Assembly (NCBI RefSeq): GCF_002205845.1
Contig: NZ_NISI01000009.1
Location: 170,051-234,050 of the forward strand
Length of the DNA: 64,000 nucleotides
Direction: 5' to 3'
DNA from: Roseateles puraquae
GTDB taxonomy: Bacteria; Pseudomonadota; Gammaproteobacteria; Burkholderiales; Burkholderiaceae_C
Shown: one piece after another, positions 48,644 through 57,771 of the stretch
Numbering within the stretch: position 1 is the stretch's first letter
Layout of the letters: each line of letters begins with the position of its first letter
The notes under the pieces: generated by a model
Database searches by the model: none
Told to the model about the DNA's origin: nothing
The model's input: the letters and a program-made list of their open reading frames with translations, nothing else
Translations under genes and position numbers: made by a program

Positions 48644-50367
48644 TCAGCGTCCACGCTGATGCGCACCGCCTCGGCCAGCGAGGTCTTGCCGGCGCGCACC
48701 AGGGCCAGGCTGCGGTCGGCCAGGGTCTTGCCCTTGAGCGACCGGCGTGCCGCGGCCAGGAAGGCGCCGGCATCGCTGCGCTGGATGGCCAGCGCCATGT
48801 CGGGGTCGATCTCCAGCATCTCGTAGATGCCGCGGCGGCCCTGCGTGCCGGTGCCATTGCATTCGGCGCAGCCCCGGCCCTTGACGCTTTGCACCGGGGT
48901 GGGCGTTTCGCCATTGAGCCGCTGCACCTCCTGCACCCAGGCCTGTTCCTGCGGCGTGGCGATATGGGGCTCCGCGCAGTGCTTGCACACGCCGCGCAGC
49001 AGGCGCTGCGCAAGCACCGCTTGCAGCGACGTGGCCACCATGAAGGGCGGCGCGCCCATGTCCAGCAGCCGGAAAGGCGTGGAGACGGTGTCCTTGGTGT
49101 GCAGCGTGCTGAGCACGAGGTGGCCGGTGATGGCAGCGCGCAGGCCGATCTCGGCGGTCTGGGCATCGCGCATTTCGCCCACGAGGATGACGTCCGGGTC
49201 CTGGCGCAGCGCGGCGCGCAGCACGCGGGCGAAGTCGAGCTCGATCTTGTCGTTGACCTGCACCTGGGTGAGGCCCGGCAACCGGTACTCGACCGGGTCT
49301 TCCACGGTGATGATCTTCTGCTGCTCGGCATCCAGCTCGGCCAGTGCGGCATAGAGCGTGGAGGTCTTGCCCGAGCCCGTGGGGCCGGTGACGAGGATCA
49401 TGCCGGCGTCGCGCCCGAGCAGTTCGCGAAAGCGCTTGAGCATGTCGTCCGGCATGCCGATGTCGCCCAGGCGGCGCAGGGCCGAACCCTGGCCGAGCAG
49501 GCGCATGACGACCGACTCGCCGTACTGGCTGGGCATGGTGGACAGGCGCACGTCCAGCGTGCGGTCCGACAGGCGCAGCGTGAAGCGGCCGTCCTGGGGC
49601 AGGCGCTTTTCGGAGATGTCCAGGCCCGCCATCAGCTTCAGGCGCTGGGCCAGGGCCGGGGCGATGCGCTTGTCGGCCTGTGTCAGCACCTGCAGGATGC
49701 CGTCGACCCGGTTGCGGATGACGAGGTCGCCTTCCTGCGGCTCGATGTGCACGTCCGAAGCACCCGCGCGGGTCGCATCCTCGAACACCGATTGCAGCAG
49801 GCGCACGACCGGCGCGCCTTCCTGGCCGACGCTGGCTTGCAGGGTGCCGAAGTCCACCGCGTCGCCGATGTCCTTCTCCAGCGCCTTCGCCAGGCCCGAG
49901 ATCTCGTCGCTGCGGCGGTAGTGCTTGTCGTAGACGGCGGCGAGCTGGCTGTCGGCCACCACCGCCATGGCCAGGCGCCGCTTCAGGATCTTGGCGAGTT
50001 CGTCAAAACCGAACAGGTCCAGCGGGTCGGCCATCGCCACCAGCAGGGTGTCGCCGCGCTCCTCCAGCACCAGCGCGCGAAAGCGCCGCGCCGGGGTTTC
50101 AGGCAGCAGCCGTACCAGCTCGGTCTTGAGCGGGAAGGTCTTGAGGTTGACGAAGGGCGCGCGCAGCTGGCGCGCCAGCACATGCGCCAGGGCTTCCTCG
50201 GTAATGAGGTTGGCTTCGATGAGGATGCGCCCGAGCTTCTTGCCGGTGGCCCGCTGCAGCTCCAGGGCCTGCGTGAGCTGCTCGGCGGAGATCAGCTGCT
50301 GCTCGACGAGCACGTCGCCGAGACGCAGTTTGGGGCGGGGGGCGGCGGCTTCGGGCGTGTCGGACAT
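48640..50367 (-). CDS. mshE: MshE-like pilus assembly ATPase with c-di-GMP-binding N-domain
   Basis: A 575-residue ATPase of the GspE/PilB family. The N-terminal MshEN domain has two copies of the c-di-GMP motif, RLGDVLVEQQLISAEQL (from residue 15) and KLGRILIEANLITEEAL (from 44). Walker A is GPTGSGKT (328-335); an Asp box, Walker B (PDVILVGEMRD) and the C4 zinc element (CKHC, CAEC) follow. It would power pilus extension in a c-di-GMP-responsive way, as shown for Vibrio MshE. The second motif has K in place of R, so binding strength is open. It lies 42 bp downstream of a second ATPase gene. Confidence 0.92.
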   Translation of the reverse strand: MSDTPEAAAPRPKLRLGDVLVEQQLISAEQLTQALELQRATGKKLGRILIEANLITEEALAHVLARQLRAPFVNLKTFPLKTELVRLLPETPARRFRALVLEERGDTLLVAMADPLDLFGFDELAKILKRRLAMAVVADSQLAAVYDKHYRRSDEISGLAKALEKDIGDAVDFGTLQASVGQEGAPVVRLLQSVFEDATRAGASDVHIEPQEGDLVIRNRVDGILQVLTQADKRIAPALAQRLKLMAGLDISEKRLPQDGRFTLRLSDRTLDVRLSTMPSQYGESVVMRLLGQGSALRRLGDIGMPDDMLKRFRELLGRDAGMILVTGPTGSGKTSTLYAALAELDAEQQKIITVEDPVEYRLPGLTQVQVNDKIELDFARVLRAALRQDPDVILVGEMRDAQTAEIGLRAAITGHLVLSTLHTKDTVSTPFRLLDMGAPPFMVATSLQAVLAQRLLRGVCKHCAEPHIATPQEQAWVQEVQRLNGETPTPVQSVKGRGCAECNGTGTQGRRGIYEMLEIDPDMALAIQRSDAGAFLAAARRSLKGKTLADRSLALVRAGKTSLAEAVRISVDAE

Positions 50368-50409
50368 CGGCGTGAGGCTCAGTCTTGAAAGTCGGGCAGG
50401 TCAGTGCCG

Positions 50410-52947
50410 TCAGTTGTTGCTGGTGGCATGCACCTCGGCCAGCGTCGTCACGCCCTGCAGCACCTTGAGGATGCCGTCCTGGCGCAGCGTGCGCATGCCT
50501 TCGGTCAGCGCGGCATGCTGAAGCTCCTCGGCGCGCGCGCCGGTCTGGATCAGTCGACGCACGTCCTTGGAGACGGTCAGCAGCTCGTGCAGGCCGGCCC
50601 GGCCCTTGAAGCCGGTGTTGCCGCAGGCGTTGCAACCGGGGCTGGTGAACTTCATCAGCCGCCCCTGCTTGCCGTGATTCTTGATCCACTCCGACATCAA
50701 CGCGAGCTTGGATGGGCGGCCTTCGGCGGGGAAAACGTGCAGATAGTCATCCAGCAGCTCGCTGAGTTCAGCTTCGGTCATGGGCTCGCTGGTCTGGCAG
50801 GCCGTGCAGCTGCGCCGCACCAGGCGCTGGGCCAGCACGGCGAGCAGGGAGTCGGCGAAGTTGAACGGGTCCATGCCCATGTCCAGCAAGCGCGTGATCG
50901 TCTCGGGGGCGCTGTTGGTGTGCAGGGTGGAGAGGACCAGGTGGCCGGTCAGCGAGGCCTCGACCGCGATCTCTGCGGTCTCCTGGTCGCGGATTTCGCC
51001 CACCATGATGACGTCGGGGTCGGCCCGTAGGAAGGCGCGCAGCGCCTTGGCAAAGGTCCAGTCGATCTTGGGGTTGACCTGGACTTGCCGCAGGCCGGCC
51101 TGGGTGATTTCGACCGGGTCCTCGGCCGTCCAGATCTTGCGTTCGGGCGTGTTGATGTAGCTCAGGGCCGAATGCAAGGTGGTGGTCTTGCCCGAGCCGG
51201 TGGGGCCGACGCACAGCACCATGCCGTAGGGCCGGGCCACAGCGGTCTTGAGGGCTTCGAGGTTGGCGGGTGCCAGGCCGATGCGGTCCAGCGGCATGGG
51301 CTTGCTGCTGGCCAGCAGGCGCATGACCACGTCTTCCAGCCCGTTGTTGGTCGGGATGGTGGCGACGCGCAGCTCCAGCTTGTGCTGGGCCGAGAAGCGG
51401 GCGAAATTGATCTTGCCGTCCTGCGGCTTGCGGCGCTCGGAGATGTCGAGGTCGCACATGATCTTGATGCGCGCGATCATCGCGTTGCGATAGGTGTGTG
51501 GCAGCTCCAGGTAGGGCTGCAGCACGCCATCGCGGCGGAAGCGGATCTTGAGCTTCTCGCGGCCCGGGTAGGTCTCGATGTGGATGTCGGACACACCCTG
51601 CCCATGCGCCTCGATGATCATGGAGTTGATCAGGCGCACCAGGGAGTTGTCGCTCTGCTCGATGGCCGAGTCTTCGTCGGTACTGCCCCCGCGCTCGCTG
51701 CTGTCGCGCTCCAGGCTCTCGATGAGCTTGTTGGAGGAATCGAGCGAGAAGTCGGGCTGGAAGTCGGGCAGGTTGTCGACCTGGCTGCGCGGCAGCGCCT
51801 CGGCGCCGAAGCGGTCGAAGGCGGCAGGGATCGCGAACTGCAGCGTGCCCAGCTTGGTCAGCGTGGGCACCACCTTGAGCTGGGTGATGAACTCGACCTC
51901 GTCCAGCGCATCGCGCCGTGTCGGGTCTTCCATGGCCACGATGAGCTTGCCCTCGCGCAGCACCAGCGGCAGCACTTCCAGGCGGCGTGCCACGGCCAGC
52001 GGAAGCTTGCGTACCGCATCGGGCTCGATCGCGAACTTCTCGACATCGACGACCGGGTAGCCCATCTTGCGCGCCAGGGCCGACTGCAACTGGGCGCGCG
52101 TGATGACGCCCTTGCGCACCAGCAGCTCGCCCAGGGGCACGGAGCGGTCATCGCGCTGTTGCACCAGGGCCTGCTCCAGTTGCTCTTGCGTGACCAGTTC
52201 GAGGGCCAGCAGGGCTTCGCCGATGCGCACCATCGGCATGCGGGCCTGCTGCTCGATGGCCATCAGCAACTGTTCGGCCGTGACGATCTGCTGCTCCACC
52301 AGGATGTCGCCCACGCGCCGCTGGCGCAGTTGGTTCTGCTCGACCGCGGCGGCGCTCACCTGCTCCGGCGTGGCCAGAGCGTCCTTCACGAGCATGTCGC
52401 CCAGACGCTCGCCGATCTCGAAATGCATCAGCACCTCGCGCGGCACGAACACCCGGCGCACGGAGTCGTCGGTGTCGGACACCGGCGGGAACACGAACAG
52501 GCCGAGCGCGTCGTGGTGATGGCCGATGGTCACGCCCTTGAGTTCGACGCCGCCGTTGAAGACGATGCGAAACGGCGTGCGCGGCCGCTGGTCAAGGCTC
52601 AGCGGTGAGTTCAGGTCCGCCTCGTCGCGCGGCGCCACGTTCAGCGGCCGCTGCAGCTTGACGGCACGGAACTGGCTGAACTTCAGCGGCATGCTGTTGC
52701 GCGCCGGCGGCACGTTGATCTGCACCAGCCGGTCCGCGGCGTCCAGTCGCAGCAACTGCCCCACGCTGCGGCTGTTGTTCAGGCCGAGGATCTCGCAGGC
52801 CTCGGGGCCGCGCTGCACCTCGGCCTGCGGGTAGGCGACATAAGGCGGGCAGGGCCACAGAAAGCCTGACGCCGGCGCCCCCGGGCTCGCGGCGGGCGCA
52901 TCGGCACTGCCATGGGGCCAGGGGATGGGCTGGGACGGGTCGTTCAT
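50410..52947 (-). CDS. Second GspE/PilB-type ATPase with four tandem MshEN motifs
   Basis: An 845-residue protein, about 270 residues longer than MshE. Residues 1-175 form a region I do not recognise (perhaps PilZ-like). Four motifs follow at exact 30-residue steps: RLGDMLV (181), RVGDILV (211), RIGEALL (241) and PLGELLV (271), each continued by an xxTxxQL half. A PilB-like ATPase follows with GPTGSGKTTTLHS, PDVIMVGEIRD and a C4 zinc site (CTAC, CNAC). The start at ATG 52947 is two codons after a GTG at 52953. It opens the pilus cluster and may be an alternative extension or regulatory ATPase. Confidence 0.85.
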   Translation of the reverse strand: MNDPSQPIPWPHGSADAPAASPGAPASGFLWPCPPYVAYPQAEVQRGPEACEILGLNNSRSVGQLLRLDAADRLVQINVPPARNSMPLKFSQFRAVKLQRPLNVAPRDEADLNSPLSLDQRPRTPFRIVFNGGVELKGVTIGHHHDALGLFVFPPVSDTDDSVRRVFVPREVLMHFEIGERLGDMLVKDALATPEQVSAAAVEQNQLRQRRVGDILVEQQIVTAEQLLMAIEQQARMPMVRIGEALLALELVTQEQLEQALVQQRDDRSVPLGELLVRKGVITRAQLQSALARKMGYPVVDVEKFAIEPDAVRKLPLAVARRLEVLPLVLREGKLIVAMEDPTRRDALDEVEFITQLKVVPTLTKLGTLQFAIPAAFDRFGAEALPRSQVDNLPDFQPDFSLDSSNKLIESLERDSSERGGSTDEDSAIEQSDNSLVRLINSMIIEAHGQGVSDIHIETYPGREKLKIRFRRDGVLQPYLELPHTYRNAMIARIKIMCDLDISERRKPQDGKINFARFSAQHKLELRVATIPTNNGLEDVVMRLLASSKPMPLDRIGLAPANLEALKTAVARPYGMVLCVGPTGSGKTTTLHSALSYINTPERKIWTAEDPVEITQAGLRQVQVNPKIDWTFAKALRAFLRADPDVIMVGEIRDQETAEIAVEASLTGHLVLSTLHTNSAPETITRLLDMGMDPFNFADSLLAVLAQRLVRRSCTACQTSEPMTEAELSELLDDYLHVFPAEGRPSKLALMSEWIKNHGKQGRLMKFTSPGCNACGNTGFKGRAGLHELLTVSKDVRRLIQTGARAEELQHAALTEGMRTLRQDGILKVLQGVTTLAEVHATSNN

Positions 52948-53067
52948 GGGCACAGGTCGTAGGTCAGCGAGCCATTATGGAGGTGGGCGCGGCCGGTGAT
53001 GGCCTGGAAAAACCTCAGGCGTCGACGCCAAATGACCCGCGCCGCCTCGTCCGGGAAAATGCCTCGG

Positions 53068-53721
53068 ATGAACATCCTGATCACCGGCTTCGAGCCCTTT
53101 GGCGGCGAGGTCATCAACCCCTCCTGGGAGGTGGCCCGCTCCCTGCACGGCCAGGTCATCGGCGGCGCCACCGTGCATGCCCGCTGCCTGCCCACGAGCT
53201 TTGCAGGTGCCCCGGCCGCACTGCAGGCGGCCCTGGCCATGTTCCGTCCGCAGTGCGTCATCGCGCTGGGCCAGGCCAGCGGCCGCGCCGAGGTGTCCAT
53301 CGAACGCGTGGCCGTCAACCTGATCGACGCCCGCATCCCCGACAACGCAGGTGACCGGCCGCAGGACGTGCCGGTGCGGGTGGATGCACCTGCGGCCTAT
53401 TTCTCGACGCTGCCCATCAAGGCGATGCGGGACGCCTTGCGGGCTGCTGGTCACCCCGCGGGCCTGTCGCTGACGGCTGGCGCCTTCGTGTGCAACCAGC
53501 TCTTCTTTGAACTGCAGCACCGGCTGGCGGGGCAGGGCGTGCGCAGCGGCTTCATCCACCTGCCCGCATTGCCGGAGCAGGCCGCGCGCGCCCAGCCGGT
53601 CGTGCCGAGCATGGGCCTGGCGGCGCAGATCGATGCGATCCGGCTGGCGGCCGCGGTGGCGATGGAGGCTGACGAGTCGAGTCGCGCGGCGGGCCTCGAC
53701 GAAGGCGCGCCGACCGCCTGA
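53068..53721 (+). CDS. pcp: Pyroglutamyl-peptidase I (pyrrolidone-carboxylate peptidase)
   Basis: A 217-residue cysteine peptidase that removes N-terminal pyroglutamate. The family opening ILITGFEPFGG is intact and the triad is E79 (VSIERVAVN), C142 (GAFVCNQ) and H164 (GFIHLPALPE). The frame is open from 52996 but the ATG at 53068 precedes the conserved start. It is divergent from the pilus ATPase. Its stop codon directly abuts the stop of the convergent anti-sigma gene (TGATCA at 53719-53724). Confidence 0.95.
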   Translation: MNILITGFEPFGGEVINPSWEVARSLHGQVIGGATVHARCLPTSFAGAPAALQAALAMFRPQCVIALGQASGRAEVSIERVAVNLIDARIPDNAGDRPQDVPVRVDAPAAYFSTLPIKAMRDALRAAGHPAGLSLTAGAFVCNQLFFELQHRLAGQGVRSGFIHLPALPEQAARAQPVVPSMGLAAQIDAIRLAAAVAMEADESSRAAGLDEGAPTA

Positions 53722-53916
53722 TCACTCCTCGCTGTACTGGCGCCAGCGGGCGCTGGCCTTGCGCATCAGCTCGACCTGGCGCGCGAAGCGCCGGCAGTTG
53801 CCGCAGAGTTGATGATGCAGCCGCACCGCCAGGCGTTCAGCCAGCGGTAGCGTTCGGTCTTCGGCCTGCAGCGTGAGTTGCGTGGCCTCCCGGCAATTGA
53901 TCATGGGCTTGATCAC
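53722..53916 (-). CDS. Small zinc-finger anti-sigma factor
   Basis: A 64-residue protein with Cys near the N-terminus and H-x3-C-x2-C (VRLHHQLCGNC), the zf-HC2/ZAS zinc site of anti-sigma factors. No membrane helix is seen, so it is soluble. I chose the GTG at 53916, which overlaps the sigma gene stop and has GGAAG seven bases upstream; an ATG at 53904 lacks such a site. It should hold the neighbouring sigma factor inactive until metal or redox stress releases it. Confidence 0.8.
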   Translation of the reverse strand: MIKPMINCREATQLTLQAEDRTLPLAERLAVRLHHQLCGNCRRFARQVELMRKASARWRQYSEE

Positions 53917-54494
53917 GAAGTGGCTTCCGAGGTGGCGGCACCGAACCAGCCCAATTGCAGGCACTCGCGCAATCGCAAGCGGGCCCGGTGCAGCATGACC
54001 CAGAGGTTGGTCGGCGAGATGGCGAGTTCCTTACAGATCTCGTCGGACTCCAGCTCCAGCCATTCCCGCATCATGAAGAGCCGGCCCTGCTGACCAGGCA
54101 GCTTGTCGACGCAGGCTTCGAGCACCTTCATGAAGTCGACCTGGCGCAGCGCGTCCTCCGGGTTGCCCCAATCATGCTGGGCCTCGCGCCAGTGACCATC
54201 GGCCGCGAAGAGCAGGTCGTCGAGGTCTTCGCCGTCCTCGTGGGTCGCGGTGGTTGACAGCTCACGGCTGTTCTTGCGGATCTGGTCGATGAGCTTGTGC
54301 TTGAGGATGCCGATCAGCCAGGTCTTGAGCTGGCTGGCGCCGCTGAAGGATTGGGGCTTCTCCAGGGCCGCGAGCACGGTCTCGGAGACGGCATCTTCGG
54401 CCCAGTGCGGGTTGCGCAGTTGCAGCCGCGCATACTTGAGCAGCACCGGCCGCAAGGCCTCGATCTGGCGATGGAAATCCGGCGTCGGCGTCAT
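53913..54494 (-). CDS. ECF-type RNA polymerase sigma factor
   Basis: A 193-residue sigma-70-family factor. Region 2 includes HWAEDAVSETVLAALEKPQSFSG and LKTWLIGILKHKLIDQIRK; region 4 includes ELESDEICKELAISPTNLWVMLHRARLRLREC. The gene is coupled to the anti-sigma gene by a 4-base overlap and lies divergent from the bufferin operon, 112 bp away. By analogy with other bufferin loci, it probably drives that operon under copper or related stress. Confidence 0.92.
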   Translation of the reverse strand: MTPTPDFHRQIEALRPVLLKYARLQLRNPHWAEDAVSETVLAALEKPQSFSGASQLKTWLIGILKHKLIDQIRKNSRELSTTATHEDGEDLDDLLFAADGHWREAQHDWGNPEDALRQVDFMKVLEACVDKLPGQQGRLFMMREWLELESDEICKELAISPTNLWVMLHRARLRLRECLQLGWFGAATSEATS

Positions 54495-54518
54495 GGCGTG
54501 AAGAGAATCGGCGGGGAG

Positions 54519-54547
54519 TGTAAGGACTTGGCCGCCGCTTGCGACTT
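54519..54547 (+). promoter_or_regulatory. Possible ECF promoter of the bufferin operon
   Basis: TGTAAGG (54519-54525) is followed after 16 bases by CGACTT (54542-54547), resembling a -35/-10 pair used by stress ECF factors. It points towards bufA1. No second copy exists in the window to confirm it, so this is a weak call. Confidence 0.25.
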
Positions 54548-54606
54548 CATCCGTGCCGCCGCATCATCGGCCGCCTTGCTACCGTCAACCTTTTGGAGAC
54601 CTGTCC

Positions 54607-54870
54607 ATGAAGAACCCCGTCATCCTGTCCTCGGCCCTGGCCGCTGCCCTCTCGCTCGGCCTCTTCGCCCAGGCCCAGGCTGCCGATGCCGCCAAGGAAA
54701 AGTGCTATGGCATCGCCAAGGCCGGCCAGAACGACTGCGCCAGCGCCAACGGCAGCCACTCTTGCGCCGGCCAGGCCAAGAAGGACAACGAGCCCACCGA
54801 ATGGAAGTACGTGCCCAAGGGCACCTGCGAGAAGGAAGGCGGCAAGACCACGCCGCCGGCCAAGAAGTAA
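54607..54870 (+). CDS. bufA1: BufA1-type bufferin precursor (DUF2282)
   Basis: An 87-residue exported precursor with a signal peptide (about 1-25). Four cysteines C33, C44, C53 and C74 lie in [21 protein letters not shown] and KGTC, matching the DUF2282 pattern. Such precursors are matured at cysteines by a DUF692 enzyme and are implicated in copper binding and protection in the periplasm. The tail is rich in Lys and Pro. I chose the ATG at 54607; an ATG at 54553 would put the signal peptide too far in. The maturation gene follows 7 bp later. Confidence 0.9.
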   Translation: MKNPVILSSALAAALSLGLFAQAQAADAAKEKCYGIAKAGQNDCASANGSHSCAGQAKKDNEPTEWKYVPKGTCEKEGGKTTPPAKK

Positions 54871-54877
54871 TCGCCTG

Positions 54878-55726
54878 ATGCCGATGTCCACGGCGCCGGC
54901 GGCTGCCCCCGTGGGCATCGGCTGGCGCCAACCTCATTACGACGCGGTGCTGGCCCAGCGGCCAGCGGTGGGCTTTCTTGAAGTCCACAGCGAGAACTTT
55001 TTTGCCGAAGGGGGCGTGAGCCTGGCCGTGCTGGAAGCCGGCCGCGCCGCGTACCCCTTGAGCCTGCACGGCGTTGGGCTGGCGCTCGGTTCGGCCGCCG
55101 GGCTCGATGGCCTGCACCTCGAGCGCCTGGCGCGCCTCGTGCAGCGCATGCAACCCGACTGGGTGTCCGACCACGCCTGCTTCGCGCGCGTGGGCTCGGG
55201 GCTGCATGCGGCCGATCTGCTGCCCATCCCCTTCAATGACGAATCTCTGGCGGTGATGCTGCGGCATGTCGACCAGGTCCAGCAGCGTCTGGGCCGACAG
55301 TTCCTGGTCGAGAACCTCAGCGCCTACGTGGGCTGGCAGGGTGACACCCTGGCCGAGCCCGAGTTCTTCAACCTGCTCACCGCGCGCAGCGGCTGCGGGC
55401 TGCTGCTGGACGTGAACAACCTGTTCGTCAATGCGCGCAATCAGGGCCTCGCCCCAGAGGCGGCAGCCCAGGAAGCGATGCGCTGGATCGACGCGATCCG
55501 ACCGGGCAGCGTGGGCGAGATCCACTTGGCCGGGCATTGCGAGCGTGACGATGGCTGGGTCATCGACGACCATGGCAGCGTCGTGCGCGACGAGGTCTGG
55601 CAGGTCTACGCGCATGCGCGCAAGCGCCTGGGCCCGGTCCCGACGCTGATCGAGTGGGACACCGACGTGCCCGAACTGGCCGTGCTGCTCGCCCAAGCCG
55701 AGCAGGCGAGGGCGGTGGCGGCATGA
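54878..55726 (+). CDS. bufB: BufB-type DUF692 (MNIO) bufferin maturation enzyme
   Basis: A 282-residue TIM-barrel, multinuclear-iron-dependent oxidative enzyme. Metal-ligand motifs are visible: [49 protein letters not shown] and IEWDTDVP. By family it modifies cysteines of the bufA1 precursor. The start is the ATG at 54878, with a second in-frame ATG at 54884. It overlaps bufC by 4 bases. Confidence 0.93.
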   Translation: MPMSTAPAAAPVGIGWRQPHYDAVLAQRPAVGFLEVHSENFFAEGGVSLAVLEAGRAAYPLSLHGVGLALGSAAGLDGLHLERLARLVQRMQPDWVSDHACFARVGSGLHAADLLPIPFNDESLAVMLRHVDQVQQRLGRQFLVENLSAYVGWQGDTLAEPEFFNLLTARSGCGLLLDVNNLFVNARNQGLAPEAAAQEAMRWIDAIRPGSVGEIHLAGHCERDDGWVIDDHGSVVRDEVWQVYAHARKRLGPVPTLIEWDTDVPELAVLLAQAEQARAVAA

Positions 55727-56421
55727 AGGCTGACCAGCAGGCTCTCGTCCATGCGCTGCTTGGCCTGGGTGAGGCGCCCGCCGCGTTGGCGGGTGACGGC
55801 CGCGGCTTGGAGGTCTACCGCAACAACCTGCGCGCGTTGTCCGCCCAGGCCTTGGGCGTGGCCTTCGAGCGACTGCGAGCGGCGCTGGGTGACCAAGAGT
55901 TCGCCGCGCTGGCCTGGACCTACTGGCGCCACGATCCACCACGCAGCGGCGACCTCGGCGACTGGGGCGGCGGCCTGGCCGGCTTTCTCGTCGAACGGGC
56001 TGGCGAAGATTCCGGCTTGCCTGACCTGGCACGGCTCGATTGGGCAGTGCACCAGGCAGAGCGGGCCGCTGACAGCGCGCTGGACGCGGAATCCCTCCAC
56101 CTGCTGGGCACGACAGCGGCCGACGCGCTATGGCTGGTGCTTCGTCCGGGCGTGTGCCTGCTGTGGCAGCAGGCCGGGCCGGTGCTGGTCTGGCGGGCGG
56201 GCTGGCGCGGCTGCTCGCAAGCGATCGACACGGCCGAAGCGGCCTTCGTGGAAGCGGTGATGGCCGGGCGGTGCCTGGCCGACGCGCTCGCGACTGCGGA
56301 AGTGAAAGGTTCCGGCGCCAGCGCCGACTTTGACTTCAGCGCGTGGCTGCAGGCCGCGTTGCAGAACGCCTGGCTGCATGCGGTCAGGGTCACGCCACCC
56401 ACCTCGAATGCCGTCTCATGA
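55723..56421 (+). CDS. bufC: BufC-type DUF2063 partner of the bufferin enzyme
   Basis: A 232-residue protein. [50 protein letters not shown] matches the DNA-binding-like/DUF2063 (HvfC/BufC) N-terminal domain, which delivers the precursor peptide to the DUF692 enzyme. The C-terminal part is less conserved. It overlaps bufB and doxX genes by 4 bases each, giving one tight operon. Confidence 0.9.
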   Translation: MKADQQALVHALLGLGEAPAALAGDGRGLEVYRNNLRALSAQALGVAFERLRAALGDQEFAALAWTYWRHDPPRSGDLGDWGGGLAGFLVERAGEDSGLPDLARLDWAVHQAERAADSALDAESLHLLGTTAADALWLVLRPGVCLLWQQAGPVLVWRAGWRGCSQAIDTAEAAFVEAVMAGRCLADALATAEVKGSGASADFDFSAWLQAALQNAWLHAVRVTPPTSNAVS

Positions 56422-56900
56422 AAGCTCTGCTCTCCACCGCGCTGCGCGCCTTCACCGATCCCGGGCTCACACCTTCGCGCATGCCCGCGCCGTTGGACAC
56501 GCTCGCCAGCCATGCCCAGTCGCTCGCGCTGCTCGGGGCGCGGCTTTATGTCGCCCAGGTGTTTTTTCTGTCGGGCCTGACCAAGCTGCGCGACTGGTCA
56601 TCGACGCTCGCGCTGTTCAACGACGTCTACCAGGTGCCGCTGTTGCCGCCGGCGCTGGCCGCCTACATGGGCACGGCTGGCGAGTTGGCGCTGCCGGTGC
56701 TGCTGGTGCTCGGGCTGGCTTCTCGCTTCGCGGGTGCCGGGCTCTTCGTCGTCAACCTGATGGCGGCGCTGTCGCTCAGTGCCGATGACTTCTCACCGGC
56801 GGCCCAGGCACAGCACAGCCTGTGGGGCGTGCTGGCGCTGGTCATCCTGCTGTTCGGGGCCGGCCGGTGGTCGGCCGACCGCTTCATTCGCGTGGCCTGA
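56418..56900 (+). CDS. DoxX-family inner membrane protein
   Basis: A 160-residue membrane protein with four hydrophobic helices and the DoxX hallmark ARLYVAQVFFLSGLTKLRDW. DoxX proteins often end bufferin and other DUF692 operons, where they may take part in electron transfer. The start overlaps bufC by 4 bases. The stop lies 17 bp inside the convergent tolA gene, so the operon ends here. Confidence 0.9.
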   Translation: MKALLSTALRAFTDPGLTPSRMPAPLDTLASHAQSLALLGARLYVAQVFFLSGLTKLRDWSSTLALFNDVYQVPLLPPALAAYMGTAGELALPVLLVLGLASRFAGAGLFVVNLMAALSLSADDFSPAAQAQHSLWGVLALVILLFGAGRWSADRFIRVA

Positions 56901-57771
56901 AGGTCAGGATCAGCACCGGCGGCACTCGACCGTCCACATCACGGGGCAGGGTCTCTGCCTTTTCAATGGCGCGCAGCACGGCGCGGTCCCAATCGGCATC
57001 GGCGCTGGCCTTGAGCACCTTGGTGCCCAGGATGCGGCCGTCAGGGCCGAGGGTGACCTGGACTTCGGCGGTCGGGTTCGCGCCGCCATCATCGGCGTAG
57101 ATGATGAGTGGCCGGATCTTGCCCTTGATGCGCCCGGCATAACCGGCCGAGGGCGCCGAGTTCTGCGCCGCCGTGCCCGTGGAGCCCGGTGTGCCGCCGG
57201 CCATGCCCTGGATGCGGCGCAGGTTCTCCTGGCGCAGGGCCTCGCGGCGGGCCTCGGCGTCCTTGGCTTCTTTGGCTTCCTTGGCGGCCTTGGCGTCCAG
57301 TGCCTTCTTGCGCTCCTGCTCTTCCTTGGCCTTGTCCTTCTCTGCCTTTTCCTTCTCGGCCTTCTCCTTGAGGGCCTTGTCCTTGGCTTCCTTCTCCTTG
57401 GCTGCCTTTTCGCGCTCCAGGCGCGCGGCTTCCTCGCGGGCCTTTTCTTCCTTGCGCTTCTTTTCCTTGGCCAGAGCGATCTCGGCGTCGCGTTGCTGCT
57501 GCTCGGCGGCCTCCTGCTCGGCGCGTTGCTGGGCAGCCCGCGGGTCGGGCCTGGGGGGCTCGGGCTCCGGTTCGGGCGGCGCTTCTTCGCGAGGTGCGGC
57601 CACCTGGGGCACGGCCGACCACAGCTCTGCCTCGAAGGCAGCCGAGTTGTCGCTACGCCAGTGCAGACCGTAGGTCAGGGCGAGCACGAGCAGGCCGTGC
57701 GCCAGCAGCGCCAGCGCGATGCCGCGGCCCATGCCGGCCGCCTCGGGGGGGCGAAGGGTCGCGACCGCCAT
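56884..57771 (-). CDS. tolA: TolA cell-envelope protein
   Basis: A 295-residue protein with an N-terminal membrane anchor (about 15-37), a long Lys/Glu/Ala-rich helical domain (about 85-190) and a C-terminal TonB/TolA-like domain (about 205-295; KIRPLIIYADDGGANPTAEVQVTLGPDGRI). It spans the periplasm and couples the TolQR motor to the outer membrane. It overlaps tolR by one base. The 3' end overlaps the convergent doxX gene by 17 bp. tolB and pal do not follow. Confidence 0.93.
   Translation of the reverse strand: MAVATLRPPEAAGMGRGIALALLAHGLLVLALTYGLHWRSDNSAAFEAELWSAVPQVAAPREEAPPEPEPEPPRPDPRAAQQRAEQEAAEQQQRDAEIALAKEKKRKEEKAREEAARLEREKAAKEKEAKDKALKEKAEKEKAEKDKAKEEQERKKALDAKAAKEAKEAKDAEARREALRQENLRRIQGMAGGTPGSTGTAAQNSAPSAGYAGRIKGKIRPLIIYADDGGANPTAEVQVTLGPDGRILGTKVLKASADADWDRAVLRAIEKAETLPRDVDGRVPPVLILTFRPRE

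Noticed and set aside
50099..50689. 196-codon open frame between the two pilus ATPases
   Set aside because: It is an alternative frame over the end of one ATPase gene and the start of the next; composition is shadow-like.
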